From Pseudoalteromonas luteoviolacea (lineage in GTDB: Bacteria; Pseudomonadota; Gammaproteobacteria; Enterobacterales; Alteromonadaceae), in the NCBI RefSeq assembly GCF_021654285.1, contig NZ_JAKFZS010000004.1, positions 236,622-300,621 on the forward strand: DNA of 64,000 nt, given 5' to 3'. The translations under genes and the position numbers were made by a program. The stretch's first letter is position 1. Every line of letters begins with the position of its first letter. This document shows positions 1 through 8,208 of this stretch, piece by piece. Under the pieces are notes generated by a model. The model was not told the DNA's origin and searched no databases. It saw nothing but the letters and a program-made list of their open reading frames with translations.

Positions 1-369
1 TGCTGAACTTGCTTGCGCAAGCGTGGCTTCTGCGTCAATCAATGCGGCTTCGTAATCATTGGGGTCAATGCGTGCTAATACATCGCCTTTTTTGACAAAC
101 CCGCCTTTTACAAACTGCCCTGAGAGCTCAATGATTTGACCGCTGACTTGCGCGACTAATTTGGTGCTGTATTTAGGTTTTACAATGCCGTAGGAATTTA
201 CAGACATTTCTAGAGGCGCAACCTGCACTGGCGCTACCTCAACTAAAGGGTGAACGATTTTTTTTTCTTTTTCAGCGGGTGGCGTTTTCATCGACGCAAA
301 TGCGATTGCACTTGCGATACCGCCAAGTAAGACGACACCCGGTAATATAATTTGTTTTTTACTAGCCAC
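1..369 (-). CDS. RND efflux periplasmic adaptor (HlyD/AcrA family), N-terminal part
   Basis: This is the first 123 codons of a membrane fusion protein that would link an inner-membrane RND pump to an outer-membrane channel. The gene runs off the left edge of the window. After a short basic start there is one hydrophobic segment (LPGVVLLGGIASAIAFASM), the usual membrane anchor or signal of this family. A biotinyl-lipoyl-like half motif follows (VAQVSGQIIELSGQFVKGGFV, then KKGDVLARIDPNDY) and then the start of the helical hairpin (AALIDAEATLAQA). The start codon is GTG, with a good AGGAAGG ribosome site about 10 bases upstream. The pump gene would be expected just outside the window. The family call is firm; the substrate cannot be told. 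Confidence 0.85.
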   Translation of the reverse strand, partial: MASKKQIILPGVVLLGGIASAIAFASMKTPPAEKEKKIVHPLVEVAPVQVAPLEMSVNSYGIVKPKYSTKLVAQVSGQIIELSGQFVKGGFVKKGDVLARIDPNDYEAALIDAEATLAQASSA

Positions 370-607
370 GATGTTAATTCCTTCCTGAATTGACAATTGG
401 GATACGCTTGTACTAATCAAGCTCGTATCAATTACCATCAATAATACGCCATTAGATATTTCAAGGTGTTTTGATATCACCTCAATATGTAACAAAGCAT
501 TACGTACCCTGTTACATTTTTACAATTGTTAAAGGCGGTATATATTTTGTTTAGATTACATACAGACGGCCGTACAACGCGTATAATAGCGCTTTTGAAT
601 TGAATAG

Positions 608-847
608 GTGCTGATTTTGGACTGTAGATTAGGCTGTGGAGCATGCTGTATAGCACCAAGTATTAGCTCTTTGGGAAAGGCTGCAAATATTCGTTGTGAG
701 TACTTAAACGACAATAATTTATGTTCTATCTTTGGTGAGCCAGAGCGCCCCCAAGTATGCAGTGACTTTAAAGCCGACAGGGAAACATGCGGTAGTACCA
801 ATGAAGAAGCAATGGAGAACTTAATTTATTTAGAAGCGGTGACGTAA
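608..847 (+). CDS. YkgJ-type cysteine-cluster protein
   Basis: This 79-residue protein belongs to the YkgJ/YcgN family of zinc- or iron-binding cysteine-cluster proteins, whose role is not settled. The sequence shows the family's opening motif CRLGCGACCIAPSISS followed by two more cysteines (LCSIFGEPERPQVCSDF) and a late one (ETCG). The length fits the short members of the family. The start is a GTG at the left end of the open frame; there is no strong ribosome site, so a start a few codons later cannot be excluded. It stands alone between two genes on the opposite strand. Confidence 0.8.
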   Translation: MLILDCRLGCGACCIAPSISSLGKAANIRCEYLNDNNLCSIFGEPERPQVCSDFKADRETCGSTNEEAMENLIYLEAVT

Positions 848-915
848 ATTACCGTTTGCGTTTAATTTGCAGTAACTCGGTAGCGCAAAGGTGGCTGCCG
901 AGTTAAGGCTTTTAG

Positions 916-2547
916 TTACTTCCGACCTTCAATGACATAGATTGAATGGTGACGATTATTTTGCCAGTAATCGAGCGCTGCTTGGTCAACCAAATCGGCG
1001 ATGCGCTTACTAAAATCACTGTGATTACCACTGAAGCTGCGCATATCAATCGCGCCCTCATATACAGCGGTCATGACACCAGCAGCGTAATAAACCGCAG
1101 CTTCTATATTGTCTCCACCAATCCCTGTGCCTGATGATTTTATAAGCTTACATGGTCCATGGCATCGGTCGTTACCACCGCCACCGGAGCCTTCAGGATA
1201 TTGGTCGCCACGGTTGTAAAGTGTATCGCCGCCATCACCACCATATAATCCAACATCATGATTATATTGCGAGAAACTTGCGACAAAGTCTGCACTACCA
1301 CCACCAAAGAGTTCGCAGTCACCATCTTCACATAATACGATGTCGTTTCCACTTCCGCCCCATAACTTTGCGCGTTTTTTCCACTTGTTACCGCCAGAGT
1401 CCACTAAGATATCGTCGCCACTGTTACCATGTAAGCGATCTTTATCACCGGCATTACCAAAAACGAGATCATCTCCATTGCCACCTTCAAGGTGATCGGA
1501 ATGGCCATTACCAAAAATCACGTCGTGGCCATCTTGCCCATATACTTTGTCTTGCGCGGTTGCTGAGCTGCCTAAAGGAAGCGTAAAAACAACGCCACGT
1601 TTGTCTGTTTCAATTCGTGAATCGCCCATTAACCAATCATTGCCGGCACCACCGCGGATAGTATCTTTATCACTGCCGCCAAATACCCAGTCGTGGCCAC
1701 TGCCTGTGGTGATGTTATCTTTACCTTCTAGGCCATATACCGTCATGTTGTAAGTAACTGCTGAGGCATTCAAGCTATCGTTCCCACTACTCAATTTGGC
1801 AAAAATAAGGTCGATATTTGAGGTGTTAGGTGTTGAGCAGGCTGTTGAGTTACCAAGTTTGGCGTTAACAAAAACCAATTCACCATATTGCTCAAAGGTG
1901 TAGCTCACACTGTTGATCTTGGATTGAATGCCCCAAACACCATTTACATAATAATCGGTGAACAAGGCGCCGCCGCCAGTACAGCTGTGGGTTTTACTTA
2001 TGATGGTCGAGAAATTAGCACAGCTCGATAACTCATGATTTTCAGGGCGTTGAGGGATAGAGCCTGCTGTGCCTACTTCTGCACAGTCTATACCTTCGCC
2101 TGCATCTACTATATCTGTATCGCCCAAGGTGAATAGCTGGTCATTTCCAGCACCTGAGTAGACGTAATCTACTTTATTGCCTGTCCTAATGACATCATTG
2201 CCATTGCCGCCATGGATAAGCTGGTGAGTATGAAGGTTTTGACCATTGTATGTATTTCCATAATTACTTAAATTGACCTGTACACCATTGTAATTACTGA
2301 TATTGAATATTTCGCAGGTGTTGCCATATGTCATTTTTACGAAGCTATCACCACCTATCGCGTGAAGGGTATGTTGATTATTAGTCAGTGTGAATGACAA
2401 ATAGGTCATCATTCCATTATGTATGGTATTGGTTGTTACATTAATACTGTTGTCTAGGCCTGTGCAGGCGTAACTGGATGCATTAAAACCTAAGGATAAC
2501 GCCACGAAGGTCGTTATTTTGGTTAACTTTGATAAATTTTTGCGCAT
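916..2547 (-). CDS. secreted protein with RTX-like calcium-binding repeats
   Basis: This 543-residue protein has an N-terminal Sec signal peptide (basic start, hydrophobic core, likely cleavage near SSYA-C). Many Gly/Asp-rich stretches follow, of the type GGNGND, GAGNDQL, GGAGNDWLMGD, GQDGHDVIFG, GGNGDDLVFG and GGSGNDIVLC. These resemble the calcium-binding nonapeptide repeats of RTX proteins and would form a parallel beta roll. It is unusual in having a Sec signal in place of a C-terminal type I secretion signal, and about a dozen cysteines that could form disulfides. No catalytic domain is recognisable. An AAGGA ribosome site precedes the ATG. The role is unknown; a secreted or surface structural or adhesive protein is a guess. 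Confidence 0.7.
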   Translation of the reverse strand: MRKNLSKLTKITTFVALSLGFNASSYACTGLDNSINVTTNTIHNGMMTYLSFTLTNNQHTLHAIGGDSFVKMTYGNTCEIFNISNYNGVQVNLSNYGNTYNGQNLHTHQLIHGGNGNDVIRTGNKVDYVYSGAGNDQLFTLGDTDIVDAGEGIDCAEVGTAGSIPQRPENHELSSCANFSTIISKTHSCTGGGALFTDYYVNGVWGIQSKINSVSYTFEQYGELVFVNAKLGNSTACSTPNTSNIDLIFAKLSSGNDSLNASAVTYNMTVYGLEGKDNITTGSGHDWVFGGSDKDTIRGGAGNDWLMGDSRIETDKRGVVFTLPLGSSATAQDKVYGQDGHDVIFGNGHSDHLEGGNGDDLVFGNAGDKDRLHGNSGDDILVDSGGNKWKKRAKLWGGSGNDIVLCEDGDCELFGGGSADFVASFSQYNHDVGLYGGDGGDTLYNRGDQYPEGSGGGGNDRCHGPCKLIKSSGTGIGGDNIEAAVYYAAGVMTAVYEGAIDMRSFSGNHSDFSKRIADLVDQAALDYWQNNRHHSIYVIEGRK

Positions 2548-3388
2548 GAAGTAGGTCCTTACATTCTAAATTTTATCATTATTGAGTGAAGATTTAAGAT
2601 GATATTTTTCATCTACTTTTACGGATATTAAGTTAGCAATAAAGTGTGCAAGCAACATGGAATTACTGTATGTAAAGTGAACTGCGCTGTGTATTTTATG
2701 TTAATTTTTTGATTTGTTTTTTTCTGGGCAGTTTTTATGCACTTTTAGAGGCTGCAATGCATGGGGGTTAAATTAATTATTCGAGAATGAGTTATACATT
2801 AAGGTTGTTTTTATTTTGTTATTGTCACTAAACCTTTTCCAATCATTCGGCACATTTCAATATCTTGCTACTTGCTCTTTTTTTATTGTTGCAAAAACTA
2901 CCTTTTTAATTTGGATTAACAAGTGTTTATTTGTATTTATGCCATATAATAAAGTTTTTTAAAGTTAGTGAGTGCGCATTAACTTTTTATTTTAAGAAAA
3001 CGTATTTATCTGATTTATCATATCTTATCTTGTGAACTATGAATGTGATGGGCGTAAATATACAGCCATGATAGCAATTCATTAGGTAAAAAATCGTACT
3101 TGATATTTTAGTATATTATTCATTTTTTTAAGAAGACTAAAATTATTCCTAAGCACTTCTCCACTGTTCCAAATACAAATAATTTTCCCTTTTAAATTAA
3201 TAAAGTGTAATTTAATTGTTGTAATTTGATGTATTGGGTGTTTATTTTTGATTCCTTGTATGTAAATATTAATATGCATCCATTGAGGAGTAAGTGGGTG
3301 TATGACTGATGTTTGCTGTAGTTTTGTCGCACTTACTTAGAGAGATGTTTCGATATAAAAACACTTACAAGCATAATAAGGATAATTT
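2548..3388. other. long AT-rich intergenic region
   Basis: These 841 bases separate the divergently transcribed RTX-like gene and the subtilase gene and must hold both promoters. The stretch is very AT-rich with many T runs. I see no convincing gene, RNA or repeat. The one short open frame on the minus strand (around 3082-3279) has no ribosome site and a composition like non-coding sequence. Confidence 0.6.
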
Positions 3389-4909
3389 ATGAACAAATGG
3401 AAACTCACCCCTATAGCAATGGGTTTGCTAGCGGGATCGGCTGTTTCAGTGCAAGCAGCGGAGTTTTATAGCAATTCACCAGGTACTCAAGCAATTGAAG
3501 ACAGCTACATCGTAGTGTACAAAGTACCTCAAGGCATTGCGTCGGCTGATAATGAAGTAAAAGCTCAATTTACAACACAATTGACAAATACACTTACAAC
3601 GGAAATTGGCATTGAAGTAACACGTCAATATTCTAGCAGTATTTCAGGTGTTGCTGTAAATGCTGATGCAAAGCAGCTACTTAAGTTATTATCTCACCCT
3701 GATGTAGATTTTGTAGAGCAAAACGCGATTGTCACTGTGGCGCCTATCAAATCTAAATCGGGTTATTCAGCACTTCAGAATAACCCTGTTTGGGGCCTAG
3801 ACCGTATTGACCAAAGAGACCTTCCTCTAAATAATAAGTTTGAAGCACCAAACAAAGGTACTGGTGTAACTGCTTACGTAATCGATACAGGTATTCAGAA
3901 CAGCCATAACGAGTTTGGTGGTCGTTCAGTCAATGGTTACGATTTTGTAGATAACGATGGTAATTCAGCAGACTGTAACGGTCATGGTACACACGTTGCT
4001 GGTACAATCGGTGGTGCTACTTATGGTGTTGCTAAGAATGTAAAACTTGTTGGTGTACGTGTACTTAACTGTAGCGGTTCGGGTACTTATGCTGGCGTTA
4101 TCGCAGGTATCGACTGGGTTGCAAATAACGCAAATGGTCCATCTGTTGCAAATATGAGTCTTGGTGGTGGTAAATCACAAGCGGTAAATAACGCTGTGAC
4201 AAGCGCAGTAAACAAAGGCATTTCATTTGTTGTTGCTGCTGGTAACGAAAACTCTGATGCATGTACTCGTTCTCCAGCAAGCACACCAGCCGCTGTGACA
4301 GTTGCTTCATCAACATCTTCAGATGCACGTTCTGGTTTCTCAAACTGGGGTAAATGTATCGATGTATTTGGTCCTGGTTCATCAATCAAATCTGCTTGGA
4401 TTGGTGCAGACTCTGCGACAAGAACCATTAGTGGTACGTCAATGGCAGCTCCTCACGTAGCTGGTGTTGCTGCACTTTTCCTTGAAAAAAATCCAACTAG
4501 TTCACCAACTCAAGTAACTGCTGCGCTTTCTAGCGGTGCGTCTGAGAACAAAATCAGTGACGTAAAAGGCTCACCTAATAAGCTTGTTTATGTAGAAGCA
4601 GGCGGTGATGACGGTGGTTTTGAAAAAGTCATCAGTGGCGGTAAAAATGAGACTAAAGCATTCACTTATGAAGTACCAGCAGGTGCTACTAGCTTAAAAG
4701 TGACATTAAGTGGTGGTTCTGGTGATGCTGATTTATATATCAAGCATGGTGCAGAGCCTTGGGCGTTCGATAGTGATTGCGCATCTGAGAATCCAGACAC
4801 ATCAAATGAGTCTTGTGTAATCAATAACCCTAAAGCTGGTACATGGTACATCTCAGCATATGGTTATGCAGCGTTCAACAATGTAACTCTAAAAGCAAAC
4901 CATCAATAA
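3389..4909 (+). CDS. secreted subtilisin-like serine protease (proteinase K type)
   Basis: This 506-residue extracellular S8 peptidase has a signal peptide at residues 1-24, then an inhibitor I9 propeptide (about 36-118) that would act as folding chaperone and be cleaved off. The catalytic domain spans about 130-400. The triad is visible as Asp166 (AYVIDTGI), His199 (NGHGTHVAG) and Ser351 (GTSMAAPHVAG), with the oxyanion Asn286 in AAGNEN. The C-terminal 90 residues form a PPC (bacterial pre-peptidase C-terminal) beta domain with the typical LYIKHGAEP and GTWYISAYGY segments. The ATG follows an AAGGA site. It is first in a run of plus-strand genes for exported proteins and is probably co-expressed with the Hint-domain gene 38 bases downstream. 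Confidence 0.95.
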   Translation: MNKWKLTPIAMGLLAGSAVSVQAAEFYSNSPGTQAIEDSYIVVYKVPQGIASADNEVKAQFTTQLTNTLTTEIGIEVTRQYSSSISGVAVNADAKQLLKLLSHPDVDFVEQNAIVTVAPIKSKSGYSALQNNPVWGLDRIDQRDLPLNNKFEAPNKGTGVTAYVIDTGIQNSHNEFGGRSVNGYDFVDNDGNSADCNGHGTHVAGTIGGATYGVAKNVKLVGVRVLNCSGSGTYAGVIAGIDWVANNANGPSVANMSLGGGKSQAVNNAVTSAVNKGISFVVAAGNENSDACTRSPASTPAAVTVASSTSSDARSGFSNWGKCIDVFGPGSSIKSAWIGADSATRTISGTSMAAPHVAGVAALFLEKNPTSSPTQVTAALSSGASENKISDVKGSPNKLVYVEAGGDDGGFEKVISGGKNETKAFTYEVPAGATSLKVTLSGGSGDADLYIKHGAEPWAFDSDCASENPDTSNESCVINNPKAGTWYISAYGYAAFNNVTLKANHQ

Positions 4910-4947
4910 TTCTTTAACCATAAACTTAAATATAAAGGAATAAATAA

Positions 4948-5727
4948 ATGAAAGTCTTCACATTATTAGTAAGCTTATTTGCAAGTTTTCTAGCTTTTCA
5001 GGCTAGTGCAACTATGGATGTAGCTGCTTATTCTAACCGTGCAGAAGTAGATGCTGGTATTGCTGGCCGTTGTGTTTACCAACCGATTGGTACAAGCGCT
5101 TGTCATATGCGTATCGACTGGGCTGTTCAAAATGGCAAAATCACTCAGCGCGCTGGTGATTGGGGTAAAGCAAATGGCTTCTACCCTGTAATTGATTTTT
5201 TCAGCCATAATATCGCAGCAGTTTGTAAGTGTGGTTGTTTTGAGCAAGATACACTAATCCGTGTACTTAAAGATGGCAAAATCCAAGACATTCGCGCGAA
5301 AGACTTAGGTACTGAAGACAGCCTAGTTGCGCTTAATGATGATGCAACACTAAGCAATATGTCTACTGAAGTATTTGAAATGAAAGCACGTACTAAAGGC
5401 CCTGAAACACCGGCTCTATACGTATTTACTTTCGAAGATGGTAACGAGCTTAAAGTAACTCAACACCACGGTATGCTAATTGGTGACGGTACTATGGTTG
5501 CTGCAAAAGACGTTAAAGTTGGCCACTCTATGTACAACGCTGAAGGTGTTGAGCTTAAAGTTGCTTCAATTGAGCGTGAGTACACTAAGTTTGACGTTTA
5601 CAACTTCGAAACTCAAGGCGACGTAACAACTAACCACATCATCGTAGCTAACGGTATGTTTGTTGGTGACTTAACTTGGCAGAACCAGTTCGCTGCTGAT
5701 TTAGGTAAGGTTATTGTTCGTCAGTAA
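4948..5727 (+). CDS. secreted Hint-domain (Hedgehog/intein-like) protein
   Basis: This 259-residue protein has a signal peptide (1-21), an N-terminal region of about 75 residues, then a Hint fold. Visible Hint blocks are the nucleophile region KCGCFEQDTLIRV (Cys93, Cys95, Cys97), the TxxH block TQHH (161-164), and the C-terminal block NHIIVANGMFVGD (219-231). Hint domains cleave or splice their own polypeptide by an N-S acyl shift at the first Cys. The usual intein C-terminal HN is not present, so splicing is unlikely; cleavage at Cys97, as in Hedgehog-like or BIL-B domains, is possible. If so, the exported N-terminal part (about 22-96) would be released or attached to a nucleophile. It sits 38 bases after the subtilase gene and ends at a strong terminator. 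Function unknown; Hint assignment fairly sure. Confidence 0.8.
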   Translation: MKVFTLLVSLFASFLAFQASATMDVAAYSNRAEVDAGIAGRCVYQPIGTSACHMRIDWAVQNGKITQRAGDWGKANGFYPVIDFFSHNIAAVCKCGCFEQDTLIRVLKDGKIQDIRAKDLGTEDSLVALNDDATLSNMSTEVFEMKARTKGPETPALYVFTFEDGNELKVTQHHGMLIGDGTMVAAKDVKVGHSMYNAEGVELKVASIEREYTKFDVYNFETQGDVTTNHIIVANGMFVGDLTWQNQFAADLGKVIVRQ

Positions 5728-5739
5728 TCCTCTGTACGC

Positions 5740-5770
5740 AAAGGGAAGCTTAGCTTCCCTTTGTTCTTTT
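5740..5770 (+). terminator. Rho-independent terminator after the Hint gene
   Basis: A 10-bp perfect stem (AAAGGGAAGC / GCTTCCCTTT) with a three-base loop is followed by a T-rich run. It closes the subtilase-Hint transcription unit and separates it from the next gene. Confidence 0.85.
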
Positions 5771-5799
5771 AGTGTTATATTTGTTTGAGGAGTTTAAGG

Positions 5800-6582
5800 A
5801 TGAATATTGGTAAGTCAGCGCTCGCTGGTGCGGTGGTGCTTGGTATTGCACTTGGAGGTGCATATTGGCTAAATGATGATTCACAACCGACAGTAAAAAA
5901 TACGGAAACGCAGCCAAAACAAGTTGAGATCTCACAAGTGAGTGAGTTAAAGCAGCTGAGCAACAAAATTGCTGAAGATATAGATCAGCTACACCCACTG
6001 CCTGAACAAGGGGAAGTCAGCACGAAAGAGCGCATGTTAGTGTCTTTCAATCGTATGCAAGCCTCAGTAGGTAAATTTAACTCATCAGGGTTTGTTAAAG
6101 CGGAAATACAAGCATTATTGAATGACCCAGCGGTTATCGAGGTAGCAAAAAATACGCTGGTTGATTTAGAGGGCGCAATGGCTGAATTTGGTGATGATCA
6201 AGCTATGGCGAGAGTGTACTCGATAAAAATATTGGATGAATTAGCAAAGCAAGGGGAGCCTTACCCTTTGTATGAAACGACAGCACAGCTTGCAGAAAAA
6301 TTAAATGAACAGGCAAATCAAGATGTGGCGTTTTCGAAAAGACAAGACTTGGACTTAGAAGAGCTTGTATTTGCCTCACTTAACTCATTTGAGGAGTCGC
6401 AAATATTAGAGAACCCGCAAATCGTGATGGACGAATTGGGTTACTCTGATGCGCAACATGATAAAATTCGCAAAATATACGGGAACTTATTTGGTTCTGT
6501 ATTTGTAAGACATGCGAGTATCGATGAATCAATTGCACGTGTTCAAGAACTATTTAACAAGCAAGGAACAAACAATGGGTAA
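5800..6582 (+). CDS. membrane-anchored protein of unknown function
   Basis: This 260-residue protein is predicted to be anchored by one N-terminal hydrophobic segment (about 6-25, ALAGAVVLGIALGGAYWL). The rest is mostly helical and acidic and probably faces the periplasm. I do not recognise a family. The ATG was chosen because a GAGG site lies 9 bases upstream and an earlier TTG in frame overlaps that site. Its last 8 bases overlap the start of the next gene, so the two are translationally coupled. This ties it to the divergent subtilase-like protein downstream; a chaperone, inhibitor or anchor for that protein would fit but is a guess. Confidence 0.6.
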   Translation: MNIGKSALAGAVVLGIALGGAYWLNDDSQPTVKNTETQPKQVEISQVSELKQLSNKIAEDIDQLHPLPEQGEVSTKERMLVSFNRMQASVGKFNSSGFVKAEIQALLNDPAVIEVAKNTLVDLEGAMAEFGDDQAMARVYSIKILDELAKQGEPYPLYETTAQLAEKLNEQANQDVAFSKRQDLDLEELVFASLNSFEESQILENPQIVMDELGYSDAQHDKIRKIYGNLFGSVFVRHASIDESIARVQELFNKQGTNNG

Positions 6583-8023
6583 ACTATCAATCGCACTGAG
6601 CGTGGTCGCAAGTGCTGTGGCGATGTCAGCTCAGGCACATCCTTTAAAAGCTGCTAGCGATCAGTATGTTGCAGATACCGTCGCTTGGATCCAAAGTGAA
6701 AACATTCAGTGTGCAGGCGAAGCGCCTCATGCAATGTGTGAAACCAGCGTTGTTAAGTTTAGTGATGGTGCATTTGATCAAAATCGCACAGATCCAAGAC
6801 AAACTATTTTAGTACTAGACTCAGCGATGGACTTGCATACAGTATTAAGATATCGCAGTCGTATCAAAGCGCATTTAGAGTTTGATCCGCAAACAAATAC
6901 GTTTGTTGAAGGCGATCCTGAGGTGGCGATTTCTAAACTTGGTAAAAAGCTACTGACAGAATTGGATACCTTTAAAGATCCAGAGACCCAAGGGCCAGCA
7001 TTTTTAGCGTCTGCATGGTTGAGAAATTTAGCGGTTGCATATGGCAGCGCAGCGCCAGGTGATACAAAAGATCATATCACGCAACAGCCACACTTTAGCC
7101 ATGGTTCTAAAGTGCTTGGATACTTAACTCAGCATAATCCTAATGCTGAATTTGTGGTTATTGATACAGCAACATTCTTACCGTACCTTCAGCACCAAGA
7201 AGCTGTGTGTAACAAAGACAGTCAAACCTTTAAGTCTTATATGCAAACGGCCGCGGACTCTTTAACACAAGATGTTATTGAGCAATACGGAGTTGAGTAT
7301 ATTAATTTCTCTGGGGGTTATAACCGCTATCACGTAAAGCAAGCGTGGCAGCGCAATGAGTGTTCGGGTAACCTGTCAAACTATGCTGCAAGTAACATGC
7401 TCTTGGCGATGAAGCCGTACTATGATGCAATGTTTGAAGCACCAGGAGTACTTGGTTTTCAAGCAGCGGTTATCAATGCAGATAACAAAGATGATGCGTT
7501 AGATGTGATTGATTACCCTAATCGTATTCGAGTTCAGCCATATACATCAGAGAATGTAGATACAGATGTTTCGCCGACAGGTGAAAGTGGATGGCAAAAA
7601 GTATTTAAAGACTTTAGCAACGAGTTTTCAGGACATGATCATATAGACATGTATGTAAACTTTGGTTACGGCCGCACTAATTTCTTTAATCAAAATAGTA
7701 CGCCGAAAATGACATCTGATGTATTTGGTATGCAATATGCGGCGGATTGGGCATTGTTGTCATCTTCGTGGTCAACGCCTGTAGCTGTATCTTACGCAAT
7801 ACACGAACAAGCGAAACTATACGATGAGACCTTTCAAGTCGGCTTTGCGCCAGCGCTTTTAAAAGATCAGATCTTACCAAAGACGTGTAATGATGCAGAC
7901 GGTTATTGGTATGTGTATGGTATTAGCGCATTTATGTGGAAGGGCGATTACATGTGTCGGATTCAAGATCCTCTTAAATACCGAGCAGATCAACTAAATA
8001 CCCTAGGTTACTTGGCCCTCTAA
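6575..8023 (+). CDS. exported protein with a divergent subtilase-like Asp/His/Ser triad
   Basis: This 482-residue protein has a signal peptide (1-21, cleavage after AQA). It resembles no common family at first reading, but three segments line up in order with the S8 catalytic blocks: TILVLDSAMD (Asp82), FSHGSKVLGYL followed by AEFVVID (His176), and SSSWSTPVAVSYA (Ser398, four residues before Pro402 as in GTSMAAPHVA). YINFSGGYNR (243-251) sits where subtilases have the substrate-binding strand. I infer a highly diverged subtilase fold. It is paralogous to the lipoprotein encoded next (shared LRYRSR, DxIxxxNRxR, NSTPKM and C-terminal CRLQDP-like segments). The ATG lies inside the end of the preceding gene. 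Alternative: a pseudoprotease or a non-protease. Confidence 0.6.
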   Translation: MGKLSIALSVVASAVAMSAQAHPLKAASDQYVADTVAWIQSENIQCAGEAPHAMCETSVVKFSDGAFDQNRTDPRQTILVLDSAMDLHTVLRYRSRIKAHLEFDPQTNTFVEGDPEVAISKLGKKLLTELDTFKDPETQGPAFLASAWLRNLAVAYGSAAPGDTKDHITQQPHFSHGSKVLGYLTQHNPNAEFVVIDTATFLPYLQHQEAVCNKDSQTFKSYMQTAADSLTQDVIEQYGVEYINFSGGYNRYHVKQAWQRNECSGNLSNYAASNMLLAMKPYYDAMFEAPGVLGFQAAVINADNKDDALDVIDYPNRIRVQPYTSENVDTDVSPTGESGWQKVFKDFSNEFSGHDHIDMYVNFGYGRTNFFNQNSTPKMTSDVFGMQYAADWALLSSSWSTPVAVSYAIHEQAKLYDETFQVGFAPALLKDQILPKTCNDADGYWYVYGISAFMWKGDYMCRIQDPLKYRADQLNTLGYLAL

Positions 8024-8039
8024 ACCTAGTTATTTTAAG

Positions 8040-8067
8040 GCTGTGTGGTGTTTTACTCCCACACAGC
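8040..8067 (+). terminator. hairpin after the first divergent subtilase-like gene
   Basis: A 9-bp perfect stem (GCTGTGTGG / CCACACAGC) with a 10-base loop lies 17 bases after the stop codon. The downstream T run is poor, so it may terminate weakly or serve as a 3' end stabiliser. Confidence 0.5.
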
Positions 8068-8208
8068 TAGTTATTGGAATTGGCACTACCTACTCTCTAA
8101 AAATTCATTTGTTCAAAGTATGAGCACATTCATCTGCACCGATATTACCTTATAAAATCTCGTAAGTTACAGCTATTAAAAGTCACATTAGATTTTAAGG
8201 ATGATAAT

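Noticed and set aside
1152..1753. His/Arg-rich open frames opposite the RTX-like gene
   Set aside because: The odd composition is the complement of the Gly/Asp repeats, not a real protein.
3082..3279. 65-codon open frame in the long intergenic region
   Set aside because: No ribosome site, AT-driven composition, no signal peptide or family features.
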